From the NCBI RefSeq assembly GCF_965363235.1, contig NC_134851.1, positions 54,688,833 through 54,752,832 of the forward strand: a DNA stretch of 64,000 bases, given 5' to 3'. The position numbers and the translations under genes are program-made. The notes below the pieces were generated by a model. That model was not told where the DNA came from. It saw only the letters and a program-made list of their open reading frames with translations, and made no database searches. The first letter of the stretch is position 1; the number at the start of each line of letters is the position of its first letter. Shown here one piece after another: positions 1-11,567 of this stretch. The DNA is from Mytilus galloprovincialis (Eukaryota > Mollusca > Bivalvia > Mytilida > Mytilidae).

Positions 1-1382
1 CAAATTGTATTACCAATGGTTTAAATGGGGGTTTCCAATTAATCCCTACTAATGTACTATCCTTCCATCGTTGAATCATTCCTCTGACGTTTAAATAAAA
101 AGTCATTATATCAATACGAACACACGTATCTAACTAGATGTGATGAGTTTACTTGCTCTTTCAAGCGCTTTCCTTAGTTTATGTTTGTTACTTTTGTTTT
201 GTCTTAACGTCTCGATTTAGTAGTTTTGAGCATTAGTAAACTACTGTCACCATTGTTTACCCAGTTTATGAATGACTCGATTTTCCAAAAAGTAAGCAAA
301 AAATACATTGTAATAAATACAAAAAATTAAACCGATACGTTACAAATTACATATGATGCGCATTTCTAAACTACACCAGGTGTGCTGAAAGCCGAATATT
401 TGAAAGCCAAAAATGTATAAGATTTAAACAAATTGAAGATCTATCTGACAAAAAAGGACAAAAGCTAAGACAAATGTTACCCTATTGCCTCTTATTCTAA
501 TATGTTCCCGAAAATTCAATAATGTCTTGAATCTCTCTCAAATTAATACCGATAATTCTGTGTTTGATATAAACTGTTTAATCGTCGTTGATAATTGTTG
601 GTAGGATGTTTTTAAGCGGAAAAGACGATAATTATAAATCTGTATTTAAAATGGTACCTAACACTACAGGGGAAAACTCTGTAAAATCAACTAAACGTTT
701 TAATCACGTTGTATTGTTAAGGAAATATTAAGCTTCTTAGTGATCAAAATAAAAAGTGTTTGTCAAACTGCTATTTATCCAACCATTTTTGTTTTATGAG
801 AAAGTGATTGGTTCAATTTTTTTTTAATTGTTTTGAATTTTATCAAAGGGTCAAAGTAAATATATTTGTCAAAATTTTATGAAAATTAAACGTGCAAAAT
901 TAGTTTTAAGTCAAGGTGTTGGGTACCACCTTAATAAAGAAATAAGTTGATAGTTTTAAAATAATACATGAACCACTTTTTAGATAGAGAAGTCATACTT
1001 TGAGAGTTCGATATACGCCTTTCTTTGTTAACTTTATTTACACCGTGTATAAAAAATACTATTTTCGAAATTTAACCTTATCCTGCAAAGCTACTTTCAG
1101 AAAAGGTTATCTCAAGAAAATACAAAAGGTTCAAAATCAAATTATATTCTCATTTTAATTGTTCAGACTTAGAGTAATGAAGAAGAGTACGGATCAACAG
1201 GTTTATGTTCTTTAAATTAATGTAGGCAAATAATGTTTTTTTTATATACAACTTTGTGTAGTTAAAAACGCATTAACATTTAGTAAAAGACTTTACAAAC
1301 ACTATTTAAATGTATTAACTATATATTTGCTTAAAAAACGTACGTATTGATTTTTTTCATATCTATAATTAGATGTGAAATC
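1..1382. other. AT-rich non-coding DNA
   Basis: No open frame of useful length and no splice-bounded exon is visible. About 383-428 is a short stretch similar to 10347-10398 (shared words CCGAATA and AATGTATAAGA), so it is probably a fragment of a dispersed repeat. A minus-strand AATAAA near 1031-1036 could serve the exon that ends at 1383, but it is about 350 bp away. Confidence 0.5.
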
Positions 1383-1992
1383 TTAATAAATTGCCACCAC
1401 AAGAATATAACTTCTTGTTCCATTCCATTTATATGGATTAACAAGTGGGTCTGCAACAACAAGTATAAGTGTATAGTGGCGAAATACTAGGTTGGGATCA
1501 TAGAACACGGGTAGTCCATCGTAAATATCTCGATTGCATCCGGTAAATCGGAGGTTCATATCCCCAACATCTGTTTGAATAATACACCTTGTTTTTTTGT
1601 CATCCATTATCTGCATCCTGATTAAGTTTCCTTGGACAAGAAAGGCTCTAGGTGGTTGAAATGTATTTATGTCAATCATATACGGCTTGTCTTCTGGGAC
1701 TAAGTTAGGAAAAATAGTCCCGAATGATCTGCTAGCAATATTTCCCAAGGCAGCAAACATGCCGTATAGAAACATATTAACCGGACTTATTTCTCCTTGA
1801 ACAGCAATAGGTTGTGATGCAACAACGGTAGGATCCCAAGGATTTAAAAGTTGGAACTGATAGGTATAACCAGGCTGTATGCATCCCATATAATCGTTTG
1901 ACACGTTGATATCAAAAAGATTTAGACCGTCGAATGCTACTATACGAAAGCTACCGTGCCAGTGTGATTTCGCAACTACTAGAAATTTTGCT
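1383..1992 (-). CDS. Terminal exon of an unrecognised gene family (paralogue of 54501-55116)
   Basis: This is a 203-codon minus-strand exon ending in TAA at 1383-1385. Its start is set by a splice acceptor (TTATTTTAG, AG at 1993-1994), leaving one base of a split codon, so the intron is phase 2. The encoded segment starts AKFLVVAKSHWHGSF and ends WNGTRSYILVVAIY. It aligns over its whole length with the exon at 54501-55116: shared VV.KSH..GS, FDG, PG, NP..PT, VQG, R..TLIL.VADP, and GTR.YILV.A.Y at the C-terminus. That conservation, together with the same phase and strand, makes it a real coding exon. I do not recognise the family. The pattern suggests one compact beta-rich domain of about 200 residues with no obvious transmembrane segment. 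Upstream exons must lie at higher coordinates; 12894-12962 is a possible one. Confidence 0.8.
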
Positions 1993-2384
1993 CTAAAATA
2001 AAAAAAATAAATAGACAATTAAAGATGCTTCAAGCGAGTATCTAATATTTTATTAATCTAAAGAACAACAATTTATATAGAAAAGCAGTGATTTACTAAT
2101 ATCTGAATGACATTTAAGTCTTCCCCACAGAGAATTGATATATATATATATAAAAAAAAACATGTATTGTATGGTTGTCACTTGCTTAGACTTGTAGTAT
2201 GATATACTGAATTTTAGTGACTTATAATGCATTATCCAATACGATATATACAAATTGATGGGTTAAATTGCTTACAAATTCAAATACTTGGTGTATTAAA
2301 AATAATATAACTTCTACATATGCTTAAAACACTTGTCTTATTTCCATCTGTTGATTCGCCTTACGTGACAGTTATATTTTCATA

Positions 2385-2540
2385 TTGCGTGTGTGGTCGA
2401 GTGGTTTACATTGCTTTAGTGTACCAAAGGTGTGAGTTTAAATCCCGTTTAGACACAAAATTTTGTCGGCTATAAATCTAAATCGATATATAGATGAAAG
2501 GTGATACACGAGTAAAACACATATTAGATTCATAATTACT
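2385..2540 (+). repeat. tRNA-derived SINE-like sequence
   Basis: A box-A-like TGGTCGAGTGG is followed after about 40 bases by a box-B-like GAGTTTAAATCC, the spacing of an internal RNA polymerase III promoter. The head resembles a Ser/Leu-type tRNA. It does not fold as a clean tRNA and continues into an unrelated AT-rich tail, so it is called a SINE fragment rather than a tRNA gene. Confidence 0.5.
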
Positions 2541-2689
2541 CTTAATATTAGCATAACAATGTTAAATCTGCATTTTTTAAATGTTTGTTTTCAGCCGTGT
2601 ATCACCTTGAGCTGATTGGCCATTATGAAAAAAGTGTGTCATAAATCATATCTGATATTCTTCCTCAGTCATAATAACCTTCCGTCATT

Positions 2690-2890
2690 TACGAACTGAA
2701 CAAAATAACACGACGGGTTCCGTATACAATGCAGGAAATGCTTATCCTTCTGGAGCACCTGGTTTCACTCCCGGTTTTAAGTGGAGTTCGTGTTGTTTCT
2801 TATTTATTATATATGTTGATGTACATGTCATTTGGTTTTGTGAGTCTTTGTTTACTCCTTGGTTTTGGTTGTTATTGTCTTATTGGTGAT
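2690..2890 (+). repeat. 3' tail of a Y-I-x-D reverse-transcriptase element
   Basis: CACGACGGGTTCCGTATAC, then TCTGGAGCACCTGG and GGAGTTCGTGTTG, corresponds piece by piece to the tail at 46128-46210 (ACGACGGTTGCCAC, CCGGAGCACCTGAG, TAGGGTTC). Only non-coding tail remains here. The flanks 1993-2384, 2541-2689 and 2891-3180 hold nothing else I can name. Confidence 0.5.
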
Positions 2891-3893
2891 CTATCTTGGT
2901 GAGACGCACTTGTCAAATAATTATATCTTTGACTGAATCGTACGATCCTTGACGATATATTTTCTTGCTTATCTACAATCAATTCCATCTTCATGAGTGT
3001 TTTCATTTTTGACTTTTGATATTTTGAAACATATTAGTGAGTTGGAAATATTAAATCATATTTAAGTAAATTCAAAACGAAAAATCGGTGAAATAATTAA
3101 TATAACGTCTTGAGTATTTTTTCGGTCTTCTCTAGTTTGTTTTCATATCAGTCAATACTTGAGCTAATTCAACGGTTCGCTGATTTTTACAGAAAATCTA
3201 TATTCAGCTGGTGTCTTTCTTCTATTCCCACTTTTAAAAAATACTATTCCTTCTATTCCCACTTGCAAATAACAGTAGATGTTTTAATAAATAATTTGTT
3301 TTTATAGCAATCAAGGTTAATAAGAATTTCACCTGTATTTTTTTTCAAAGCATAACATATTTGATATACTGTTTAGGTAAAATACCTTATTTATTTGTAA
3401 TATGTTGGGTTTTTTTTCACCAAAGAAATACTTGAAAATATAGCAAAATTATGATAAATAGATAAGAGTTATTTTTTTTTTCTTTCATTTTTTTTTTTAA
3501 TTTTTACCTTCAATATTTGTCTGCTGTACCAATAAATTAGATATAAATAATATTATAACCAAGTATAACTTAAGATGCAGAATAAAAGGATACTCTTAAA
3601 ATATAATTACTTGGACCAATAATCAAATATATGAAATAATAGGTGAAAACTGTTAACTTTACTTTAAAGCATGAGCAATCAGATTTGATGAATTTTAATT
3701 GACTGAGTTATCAAAGCTGAAAAAAATTCAATCAGAATCGATTTTGCAAGCTAAGAACTTAGCTGACAAATACTTACTCAGATGCTAACCCCCAAGCTCT
3801 GTGAGCTCCAATCTTAAAAATTGATATAAATTGTGGTCCTTGTCCAGTTCGCGTTTGACGTACTCGTCATTTGTCATTTTTTGGACAATCATC

Positions 3894-4547
3894 ATGGATA
3901 TCCCTGATGAACTGAATGCTTTGTTAGCGGCCATGAAGTTGACTGGTAAAGAACCTGCCTGGAAGTTCTCGGCAAGTACTGACCAGGTGACGGTACAGTT
4001 GACGTGGACCAAGGCTAAGGAACAAGAGGCACCCTCCTGTAAACCCAAGCCGGCCCTGAAGAGTAAGTCACCATCCACCAGGAGAAGGAACGCCAAGCGT
4101 TACGACCAGGTGATGGCAAACAAAACAGCCGTTGTACCTGCTGCCCCTATCCAACAAACCACCATCACGCAAACCGAGGCAAGAGACAGCGTAGATGGAC
4201 ATGTACTCACACCAACTAAGTACAAAGGGGAACCAGTTGGGGTTGTAGTCAATAGGGATATTGTCACCAGTCCCTACAATTCCAAAAAGGCCTGCCATCG
4301 CCTGGTATTCTACACCTCCACAAATGACAGAGACAAGCGCAGTAGGATCGACTTTGAAGAAGGATTTGTCATCGACGACCCAGACCTACTGCGCACACCA
4401 CCACACACATTGCCCGTCGTAAACGACGACTCCAAAGAGGCAATACAAACAGCCATACTAGCATCACGACCTGATACTCCGTACCAGCAACACCAACGCA
4501 GCGGCAGTAAAATGAAGGCTAAAAGACAAACAGACTCCGGTATTTAA
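3894..4547 (+). CDS. Accessory protein ORF of the MULE-type transposon
   Basis: A 217-codon ORF starts at the ATG at 3894 (MDIPDELNALLAAMK) and ends with TAA at 4545-4547. The open frame extends further 5' but has no ATG there. The product is hydrophilic. Residues 50-75 are lysine/arginine-rich (KPKPALKSKSPSTRRR), and the C-terminus is rich in Ser, Gln and Lys. There is no signal peptide or membrane segment. I recognise no domain. It sits 90 bp upstream of the transposase ORF on the same strand and inside the same terminal repeats, so it is best read as the element's first ORF, possibly a DNA-binding helper. It could also be a captured host gene. Confidence 0.6.
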   Translation: MDIPDELNALLAAMKLTGKEPAWKFSASTDQVTVQLTWTKAKEQEAPSCKPKPALKSKSPSTRRRNAKRYDQVMANKTAVVPAAPIQQTTITQTEARDSVDGHVLTPTKYKGEPVGVVVNRDIVTSPYNSKKACHRLVFYTSTNDRDKRSRIDFEEGFVIDDPDLLRTPPHTLPVVNDDSKEAIQTAILASRPDTPYQQHQRSGSKMKAKRQTDSGI

Positions 4548-4637
4548 AATAGGTAATTCCAGTCCGCAATATCCAGACAGGATAGCCGGACGTGACACAT
4601 TCACATATCATCATCGTCAAGTCATTACTCAGTGACA

Positions 4638-5945
4638 ATGGCTAATGCAGAAATACAAGTAAAGTTTGTTACAAACAGACTTGGGAACCAAAACCTTGCA
4701 CACAGTGGGTTTAAGTTCCAGGCAAAGAACAAAAGGGGCATAAGAACTTACTGGAAGTGTTCAACTGCAAACTGTCCTGCCACCATCAATACTTTGAACC
4801 ACATACCAACCAAAGTCTCAGCAAACCACAACCATGGGTCTGACCACATGCAGCTGAAAGTAGATGATGTCCTCCAGAGAATGAAAGTTCGCTGCACAAA
4901 TGAGCTGACACCAATTCCAACCATCTACGAGGAAGAACTAGTAAAACTCAGAAAAGATGATTGGAACGACGACACACAAGAACTTGTAGATAACATTCCA
5001 ACTTTTCCATCTTGCAAGAATACAATGTACAACAAACGCAAGAAGAACCTTCCAGTTTTACCAAAAACAGTTGATCAAATCTAAGTAGATGGCATTTGGA
5101 CACGTACAACCAAATGTAATCCATGCCTGCTAACAGACGATAACACAGTAGGGCGTATGATTATCTTCAGTACACAAAAGAATCTAACACACTTATCAGC
5201 TGCAGATATCATATATGGGGATGGTACATTTTACACCTGTCCAAGTTTATTCCTCCAACTGTACACTTTTCACGCATTGGTTGACGGAGCAATATACCCA
5301 CTTGTACACAGTTTACTTCATGCCAAGAGTGAACTAGTCTATACAAGGTTCCTGACTCTACTTAAAGATCTTTGCCACCAACGCCAACTACAACGTCAGC
5401 CGAAAACTATCTTCCTGGATTATGAAGTCGCCATCCGAAATGCAGCATACTCTGTATTTCCTGGCATCAACGCAAAAGGCTGTTTCTTCCACTATACACA
5501 CTGCATCTGGAGAAAAGCACAAGAAAGAGGTCTTCAGGTTCCATACAAAAACGACGACGACAATATTCACCAACTAGTACGTCGTGCTCCTATACTTCCA
5601 CTTATACCCTTTACTGAGGTTGAAGATGTTTGGTTTAATGCCCTAACAGGCATAGTCCAGATTGATACCAACACCAACTACACAGCATTTATAGACTATG
5701 TAACAACATACTGGGTTGAACAGAGCAGTCATCTTTGGAACCACTACCTAACACAAGGGCCAAGGACAACAAATCATATAGAGGGATGGCACAGCAAACT
5801 GAGGAAACGTGTCACCCATATACATGCACATCCAAACATCTTTGAACTGATTAAACTTCTGAAACATGAGGAAGCCTTCAACGCCATGACTATGATCCAG
5901 TATGTAGCGTGTGGGAAGAGACCAGCCCCAAAAAGAAGTATGTAG
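4638..5945 (+). pseudogene. MULE transposase with N-terminal FLYWCH-type zinc finger, one in-frame stop
   Basis: From the ATG at 4638 one frame runs to TAG at 5943-5945 (435 codons), broken only by TAA at 5082-5084 (codon 149). Residues 20-75 hold a FLYWCH/WRKY-GCM-type zinc motif: W-K-C, a second Cys six residues on, and N-H-N-H. The MULE transposase core follows the stop. YGDGTF (Asp near 195) supplies the first catalytic aspartate and FLDYEVAIRNA the second. The conserved CFFHYTHCIWRK box and a later N-H-I-E-G-W segment offer the expected downstream acidic residue. The domain order matches animal MULEs. The enzyme would bind the ends and move the element. The stop predicts an inactive or two-part product unless it is read through. 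No frameshift is visible, so inactivation looks recent. Confidence 0.8.
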
Positions 5946-7059
5946 AAATCAAAATCAGATTAGACGAACTTGAGATTAGACACCACAACCAAGAAGTTAC
6001 AACAGTATAGTTTGGTGATGCAGCCTCCCATCTTCTTCACGTAGAATAGATTGATAAACTTTAATAGACTTATATAAAATGATTGTCCAATGTTTATGTT
6101 ACACTGTGTGATTTGATTTAGTACTGTTGTATAATTTGTGTTATATTATGCTTGCTTGAATCCAAAGTTGAATTTGTGTTATAAAAGTAATAAAATAATC
6201 ATACTTATATTTGTTTTAATTTCTTTCTTTGTTTAAAAAAACCACAGAATTCACACAGATACAAAAATGACTTATTACCTGTCCTAATAAAAAAAAAACA
6301 CTGAGCCAATTGACAGTTGATTAAAAAAAATGTTTGTACAATATAATCCTTTGTTTGTACAAGTTTTTCTCCTATTCCCACATGAAATTTTGCATTTTCT
6401 TACCAGATTTATAAAAAGTGGGAATAGAGGGAATGAACAATTCAGCTGATTGTAAAAAAGTCTTTGTGCAATTGAAAACTTTTTGGCAACATACTAATCA
6501 ATCAAAGGTGTATATGATATATCTTGATAAAATCATTTTTACAAATTCTACAAAAGAAATTAATTTGAAGTGTTGACTTCGCCATCGATTATAATGAATA
6601 TAGATGAAAATAAAAACAAACCTGTAATTTGAAACAGACACAAACAATTTAAGTCAAAAATAAAAAGGAAGAAAACTTATTGAAGTCAAATTCCTTCCTG
6701 TCGATGTTTTGGGCACAAAATACAAATACCTTTGAACTCTGATATCCACATTAAAGGGACCATAAATAAAGTTTAATTTCTCAATATAAGTTGACAGTAT
6801 CCATGAATTTAAATAACAAATATTGTTCAAATTAAGGGTTTATTTCGAAAGGGGCAAATCTAAAAGTAAAACAAACCAACCATAAAAAACGAAACGTTAC
6901 ATCTAAAACTGAAAATCAAACAACACAAACCCAAACAAAACTACAGGATGATTTTTTTGTGCTCTGGAAGTGATAGCAGTTCCTACTCAACTTTTAACAC
7001 TGTACAGTTCCTCCAGTAAGTAGAAATAAGCTGCTATCTGTCATATCACAATTATGGAA
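5946..7059. other. 3' part of the MULE and AT-rich spacer
   Basis: A candidate AATAAA at about 6189 could end the transposon transcript. The terminal repeat lies at 6400-6470. From 6470 to 7059 I see only AT-rich DNA with no open frame or repeat that I can name. Confidence 0.4.
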
Positions 7060-7800
7060 AAGAGGACGTGAATTTACGACTAAAAGCGGGACGAAAGACT
7101 CCAGAGGGACAACCAAACTCATAAATCAAAAATAAACTGACAACGCCATGGCTAAAAAAAAAGACAAACAGACAAATGGTCGGGTTGTTATCGCTTTGAC
7201 ACATTCCCCATTTTCTCTCTCAATTTTAAATAATAGTACAGAAGACACAACATAGAAAACTAAAGACTAAGCAATACGAACCCCATTAAAAACTTGGGGT
7301 GATCTCAACTGCTCTGGAACGGTAAGCAGATCCTGATCCACATGTGCCACCCGTCGTGTTGCTAATGTTATTACATATCCGGTAATTAATCTAATTCGGT
7401 AAGTCACATTTGTGAAAGGGAAGGGTATTGTAGTTACGGCATAAAGAACATATCCGATATCGTCTTTGAAACAGTTATTCCTTAACGGTTAAACAACTCG
7501 TGATGGCGTCCGTAAAATTTACGAAAGGGATATTTCTACTTCACCATTTGTAACACTTGGTTTAATAGCTTCCTTGTGAGCAGCAATCCTCTTTCAAGAA
7601 AATCATGATAGGAAATACAAGCCTGGGAATATCGTTTCAATTGGGAGATATGTTCTCCGTATGCAGGCGCTACTGCAATGTTGCTTCATAGAAATGGGAA
7701 GTTCATAATTTGGAAGCTGAAATCATTTCTTTTGTCCTAAAGTTTTGTTTTCAACCGACACTCATTGTCAATTTCTAGACGTAAGTCAAGATATGAAGAA
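7060..7800 (-). pseudogene. Decayed reverse-transcriptase element (Y-I-x-D family, C-terminal end and tail)
   Basis: Reading the minus strand from 7800 gives, through several stops and shifts, fragments matching the better-preserved copy at 45355-46510. The order is [47 protein letters not shown], and KFYGRHHEL. The non-coding tail follows at 7060-7370 and includes CCATGGCGTTGTCAGTTTA and TATGAGTTTGGTTGTCCCTC, both shared with 46260-46460. Only the part after the catalytic core is present. It is non-functional. Confidence 0.7.
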
Positions 7801-8070
7801 ATAAAAATTTCATATCGTTACTAGCACATGGCTTTAATAATGCTATCAAACTTTCGATAGGATGTCTTCAATATAACAATAAAGGACAATTCTTTGATAA
7901 AGATTAATCCTATTTGTTAGCATCTAATCTTTATCAAAGAAATCATGATAGAAAATGCCATAAAATGTTGTATTAGCTCAGAGGAAGAGACCATGCAACC
8001 AAAAAGGTTATTCAATAAAGTAAAACGTAGACAGGATATATAACTTTGCATATAGAAGTAAATTATGTTA

Positions 8071-8282
8071 CAGTGAGTTGACTATGGGTGTTACTGTAAA
8101 ACTTTACCTATAGCTCAACCTGTTTTTAAAATTGACAACACAATAGGGACATTTAAATTGACCAGCTGGTATTGTTAGATTTAAATCTACCGTGATGCTA
8201 CTGGTAAAAAATTTAATTCACCTAACCCAAAGTTTCAGCATGCTTTTTTCCTGAACTTTTTCTTACCTAGCATTATTCTATT
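8071..8282 (+). repeat. Left terminal inverted repeat
   Basis: Begins CAGTGAGTTGACTATGGG and ends at ATTATTCTATT. It pairs with 9855-10066. Divergence starts sharply after 8282. Confidence 0.85.
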
Positions 8283-9854
8283 GAGAGATTTTTATTTTAC
8301 TGTCATTCAAAATATTATGAGTGATCAAGCCAAACATGAATGACTATACCATATGTTATTTTCTTGCAGTTTATTTAAAATTGCATGGCCTAAAATGCAC
8401 TACATTTCATCTGGGAACAGTATATCTAACATATATGTTCCTGATTTCATCTTAATGTTTGCATAGCCACTACTAGCAGTGTTTATACCCTAAATAATCC
8501 AGTCGTAATATTTCACTCACTTTATGAAACATCAAAATCATATTTGAATAAACAATTTCATTTATTTTTTTACACTAATATTTGACATCTCATCCAGAAT
8601 TCCAAAGATTTTAAATAATTCCCAATTTTATTCATTTTTCACTACTTCACTAGTTTTTTTCTAAATCCATAGTATAAATTCTGATTAACTTCCAATGATA
8701 TACATCCTAATTTAAATTTGCAGAATCTATACATAATTCAGAATCTTGTTTTTTTTTTATCATTTCCATTACTATATTCCAAATAGTTATCCTCACTTTA
8801 CAAATATTTTGTAATATTTTATTTATATTTTTACTATATATCACTTGATTTTAAACATTTCATTTCATATCCTATGACAAATTTCCAAATCAAACAAATC
8901 CAGAATTTTATAATAACTATTTCCAATTTCACATTCACTTAAAACATTTGCTCATGTTAGGAATATTTTAGAATATTTAACTTTCATTTTTCACTTTATC
9001 ACTAGATTAGACTTATTAATATCCACTGCATTAATTCAACATTTTATTTCATTTCCAAGATCCCATTTAAATGGTAAATCATCTTAAGTTTGTAATAGAT
9101 CCCAAAATTAATAATGAATGATTTTAAAATCACATTTAAAGCCACAGAAACATGTTGGATGAACTCCCACTATATCTCTTACTTGAATTCCAGTTTTGAA
9201 ATCTTTTAATCTTTAACATAACTAAATCCCATCGTATGAAAATTTGAACACAGCATTTTATGCACAAAAGTCGCACTAATATTATAATAGATTTCAAAGA
9301 AAAAACACAGCAAGGTATACTCTAAAATTATTTTCGAATTTTACATGTACAACATCATATGTAAGCCCCACAAAACAGTTTGAATAAATTATTTCCTCCT
9401 TGGTGTCCTTCATGACAATAAAATCTTGAAAAAAACAACATCACATTTTAAGAAGCAAAATTGCTATAAAAAATCTAAGAAGTGAATTCAAATAAAATAA
9501 ATCCAATATTGTATGCACAATGACACCAAAAGATTTCAAACATTGCAAATAATAATCCAACATGAGAATCTTGAAGGGTCATGTGAACAACATATCCCTC
9601 TGAAAATTTAAACTGTAAACACCTAAACAGCTATTTCTTGTTTCACTGGCAGATGGACAATACTATATATAAGGGTTAGAATTTTAAAGAAGCATTTAGT
9701 ATGTAAAAACAGTTTAAATTTTCAAACATAGTAATACATATTTAATTTAATCTTTTACTGATTTAGAATTTTAGGTAAAAAAATAGCTAAATCATATATA
9801 TCAGGGATTTAAAACAATGAAAACCAAAACTATTTCCTTCCCTATCATTTTTTT

Positions 9855-10066
9855 AATAGAATAATCCTAGGTAAGAAAAAGTTCTGGAAAAAAGCATGCT
9901 GAAACTTTGGGTTAGGTGAATAAAAATCTTTACAGGTAGCATCAAGGTAGATTTAAATCTAACAATACCAACTGGTCAATTTAAATGTCCCTAGTGTGTT
10001 GTCAATTTTAAAAACAGGTTGAGCTATAGGTCAAGTTTTACAGTAACACCTAAAGTCAACTCACAG
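9855..10066 (-). repeat. Right terminal inverted repeat
   Basis: Begins AATAGAATAAT and ends CAACTCACAG before TA. It is the reverse complement of 8071-8282, with about a dozen or more substitutions and small shifts such as GATTATT/GCATTATT. Confidence 0.85.
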
Positions 10067-10894
10067 TATCAAAAAGGATTTTCAGCACAGAAAATTTCAT
10101 ATTAACAAAAAGTAAAATCACAAAAATACTGAAACCAAGAGGAAAATCATTTTGGGAAGTCCATAATCACATGGCAAAATCAAATAACAAAACACATAAA
10201 AAACAATACATATATTTTCTTGCCAATATCGATTTAGTGGCTACTGGGTTGGTAATATATGTAACTATATATAGAAAACGAAAGCAACATGTTAAATAAT
10301 TAATGCGTTCGAACGCTTTTTCTGGATTTACCTTCATCAGAAATGATCAAAGCCGAATAAATGAAAGTTAGGAATGTATAAGACTTGAAACAGTTTTAAT
10401 CTGTTTTGATAGTCAAACGTTCTTCAATAGAATTGTTGTTTTTTCAAGAAATAAACGCAGAATAATCAAAATATGAAAATTGATATGATTTAGTTAATCG
10501 ATGACAAGAAAATCGTCATGGTTTTGATCAAGTTTGTCATGGCTTAGATCTAAATTAATTTATATGTGTTTCAGTACAATATTTATATTTCGTTTAAAAA
10601 TACTTGAAATTAAACAAAGTGGCACAATTAACCAACTGACTAAGAAAAAAAAAGCCATTTTAAATTTGAAGAGTGTGATCGGGATATATTTTTACTAGTT
10701 AACTTTTCGTGACTTGTCTTTGTATGCAAATTGTACCACTACGAGTGTCTTGTAGAAGATTTTGGAATAAATGAGCCGTCATGTAATCCAACATACAAAA
10801 ATACACATTTTTGATTTTTGATCCTTTAAGATTTAGATTCCATTGATATATCCCTCAACTTCCCCCTTATGCATGCCTTATATATGATATAACT
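10067..10894. other. Non-coding spacer with dispersed-repeat fragments
   Basis: 10347-10398 resembles 383-428. GCGTTCGAACGC at about 10306 is a 12-bp palindrome. Otherwise the sequence is AT-rich with nothing that I can support as a gene. Confidence 0.4.
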
Positions 10895-11567
10895 AAAGGC
10901 AACAGTAGTATATCGCTGTTCAAAACTCATAAATCCATGGACAAAAAACAAAATCGGGGTAACAAACTAAAACTGAGGGAAACGCATTAAATATAAGAGA
11001 ACAACGACACAACACTAAAATGTAACACACACAGAAACGGACCAAGCATCAGACAAAATCCCACGAGAATAACAAATATAACATCAAAACCAAATACATG
11101 AATTCGGGTTAGACAAGTACCGTGACACGTCTTATCGCAATGTGAAATTACACTCAAAAATAAGCAAAAACACGACGCAACGTTAAAATGTAACACACAT
11201 AGAAACAAACAATAATATAACAATGGCCATATTCCTGACTTGGTACCGGACATTTTTGAAGGAAAAAATGGTTGGTTGAACCTGGTTTTGTGGCATGCCA
11301 AACCTCGCACTTTAATAGCAATGTTAAATATAACATTGAAATGACAACATAATATTACAGGACTACAATACAAATAAATAGGAGAACGTATTAGACAAAG
11401 AAACACATGATTAATGGATAACAAAAAGCATCAGGTTTAAAATTCAATACGCCAAAAACGCGCCTCGTCCACACAAGACTCACCAGTGACGCCTAGATAT
11501 AAAATATCGAAAGTGAAAAAAAGTACAAAGTTGTACAGCACTGAAGATCAAAAGTTGAAAAAGGTTG
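10895..11567 (+). repeat. Dispersed repeat family 'AAAGGCAACAG', copy A (long copy)
   Basis: Starts AAAGGCAACAGTAGTATA and ends near CAAAAGTTGAAAAAGG. Copies at 42919-43277 (same strand), 47648-48320 (inverted), 56886-56990 and 27170-27232 (partial) share the same order of words: AACTCATAAATCCA, GGGAAACGCATTAAATATAAG, AATAACAAATATAACAT, CTGACTTGGTAC. Its minus strand holds long hydrophobic open stretches that recur with the repeat and are not a gene. The class is unknown. Confidence 0.75.

Larger units (their letters stand above)
3180..6470 (+). mobile_element. MULE-type DNA transposon (Phantom-like), almost complete
   Basis: Two adjacent plus-strand reading frames, one with a FLYWCH-like finger and a MULE transposase domain, lie between inverted terminal words. 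CTATTCCCACTTTT at 3222-3235 is the reverse complement of AAAAGTGGGAATAG near 6413-6427. Around these the arms share TTTTTACA and TCAGCTG in the same order, giving imperfect inverted repeats of roughly 60 bp. A second CTATTCCCAC occurs inside each end (3254 and 6372). I could not find a convincing 8-10 bp target duplication, so the outer limits are approximate. The reading frames have a higher GC content than the surroundings, consistent with a fairly recent arrival. Confidence 0.7.
8071..10066. mobile_element. 1996-bp non-autonomous DNA element with 212-bp terminal inverted repeats and TA duplications
   Basis: 8071-8282 and 9855-10066 are inverted copies, both 212 bp and about 90% identical by eye. 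The outer ends read CAGTGAGTTGACT and, inverted, CTGTGAGTTGACT. TA flanks both sides (8069-8070 and 10067-10068). TA targets and a CAGT end suggest mobilisation by a Tc1/mariner-like transposase. The 1.57-kb interior has no reading frame, so the element is non-autonomous. Confidence 0.85.

Noticed and set aside
2385-2460. A functional tRNA gene
   Set aside because: Box A and B are present, but acceptor and anticodon stems do not pair and the sequence continues into a SINE-like tail.
10987-11424. Long hydrophobic frame on the minus strand (also at 42991-43275 and 47788-48295)
   Set aside because: It recurs wherever the 'AAAGGCAACAG' repeat occurs and differs by shifts between copies, so it is a property of the repeat.
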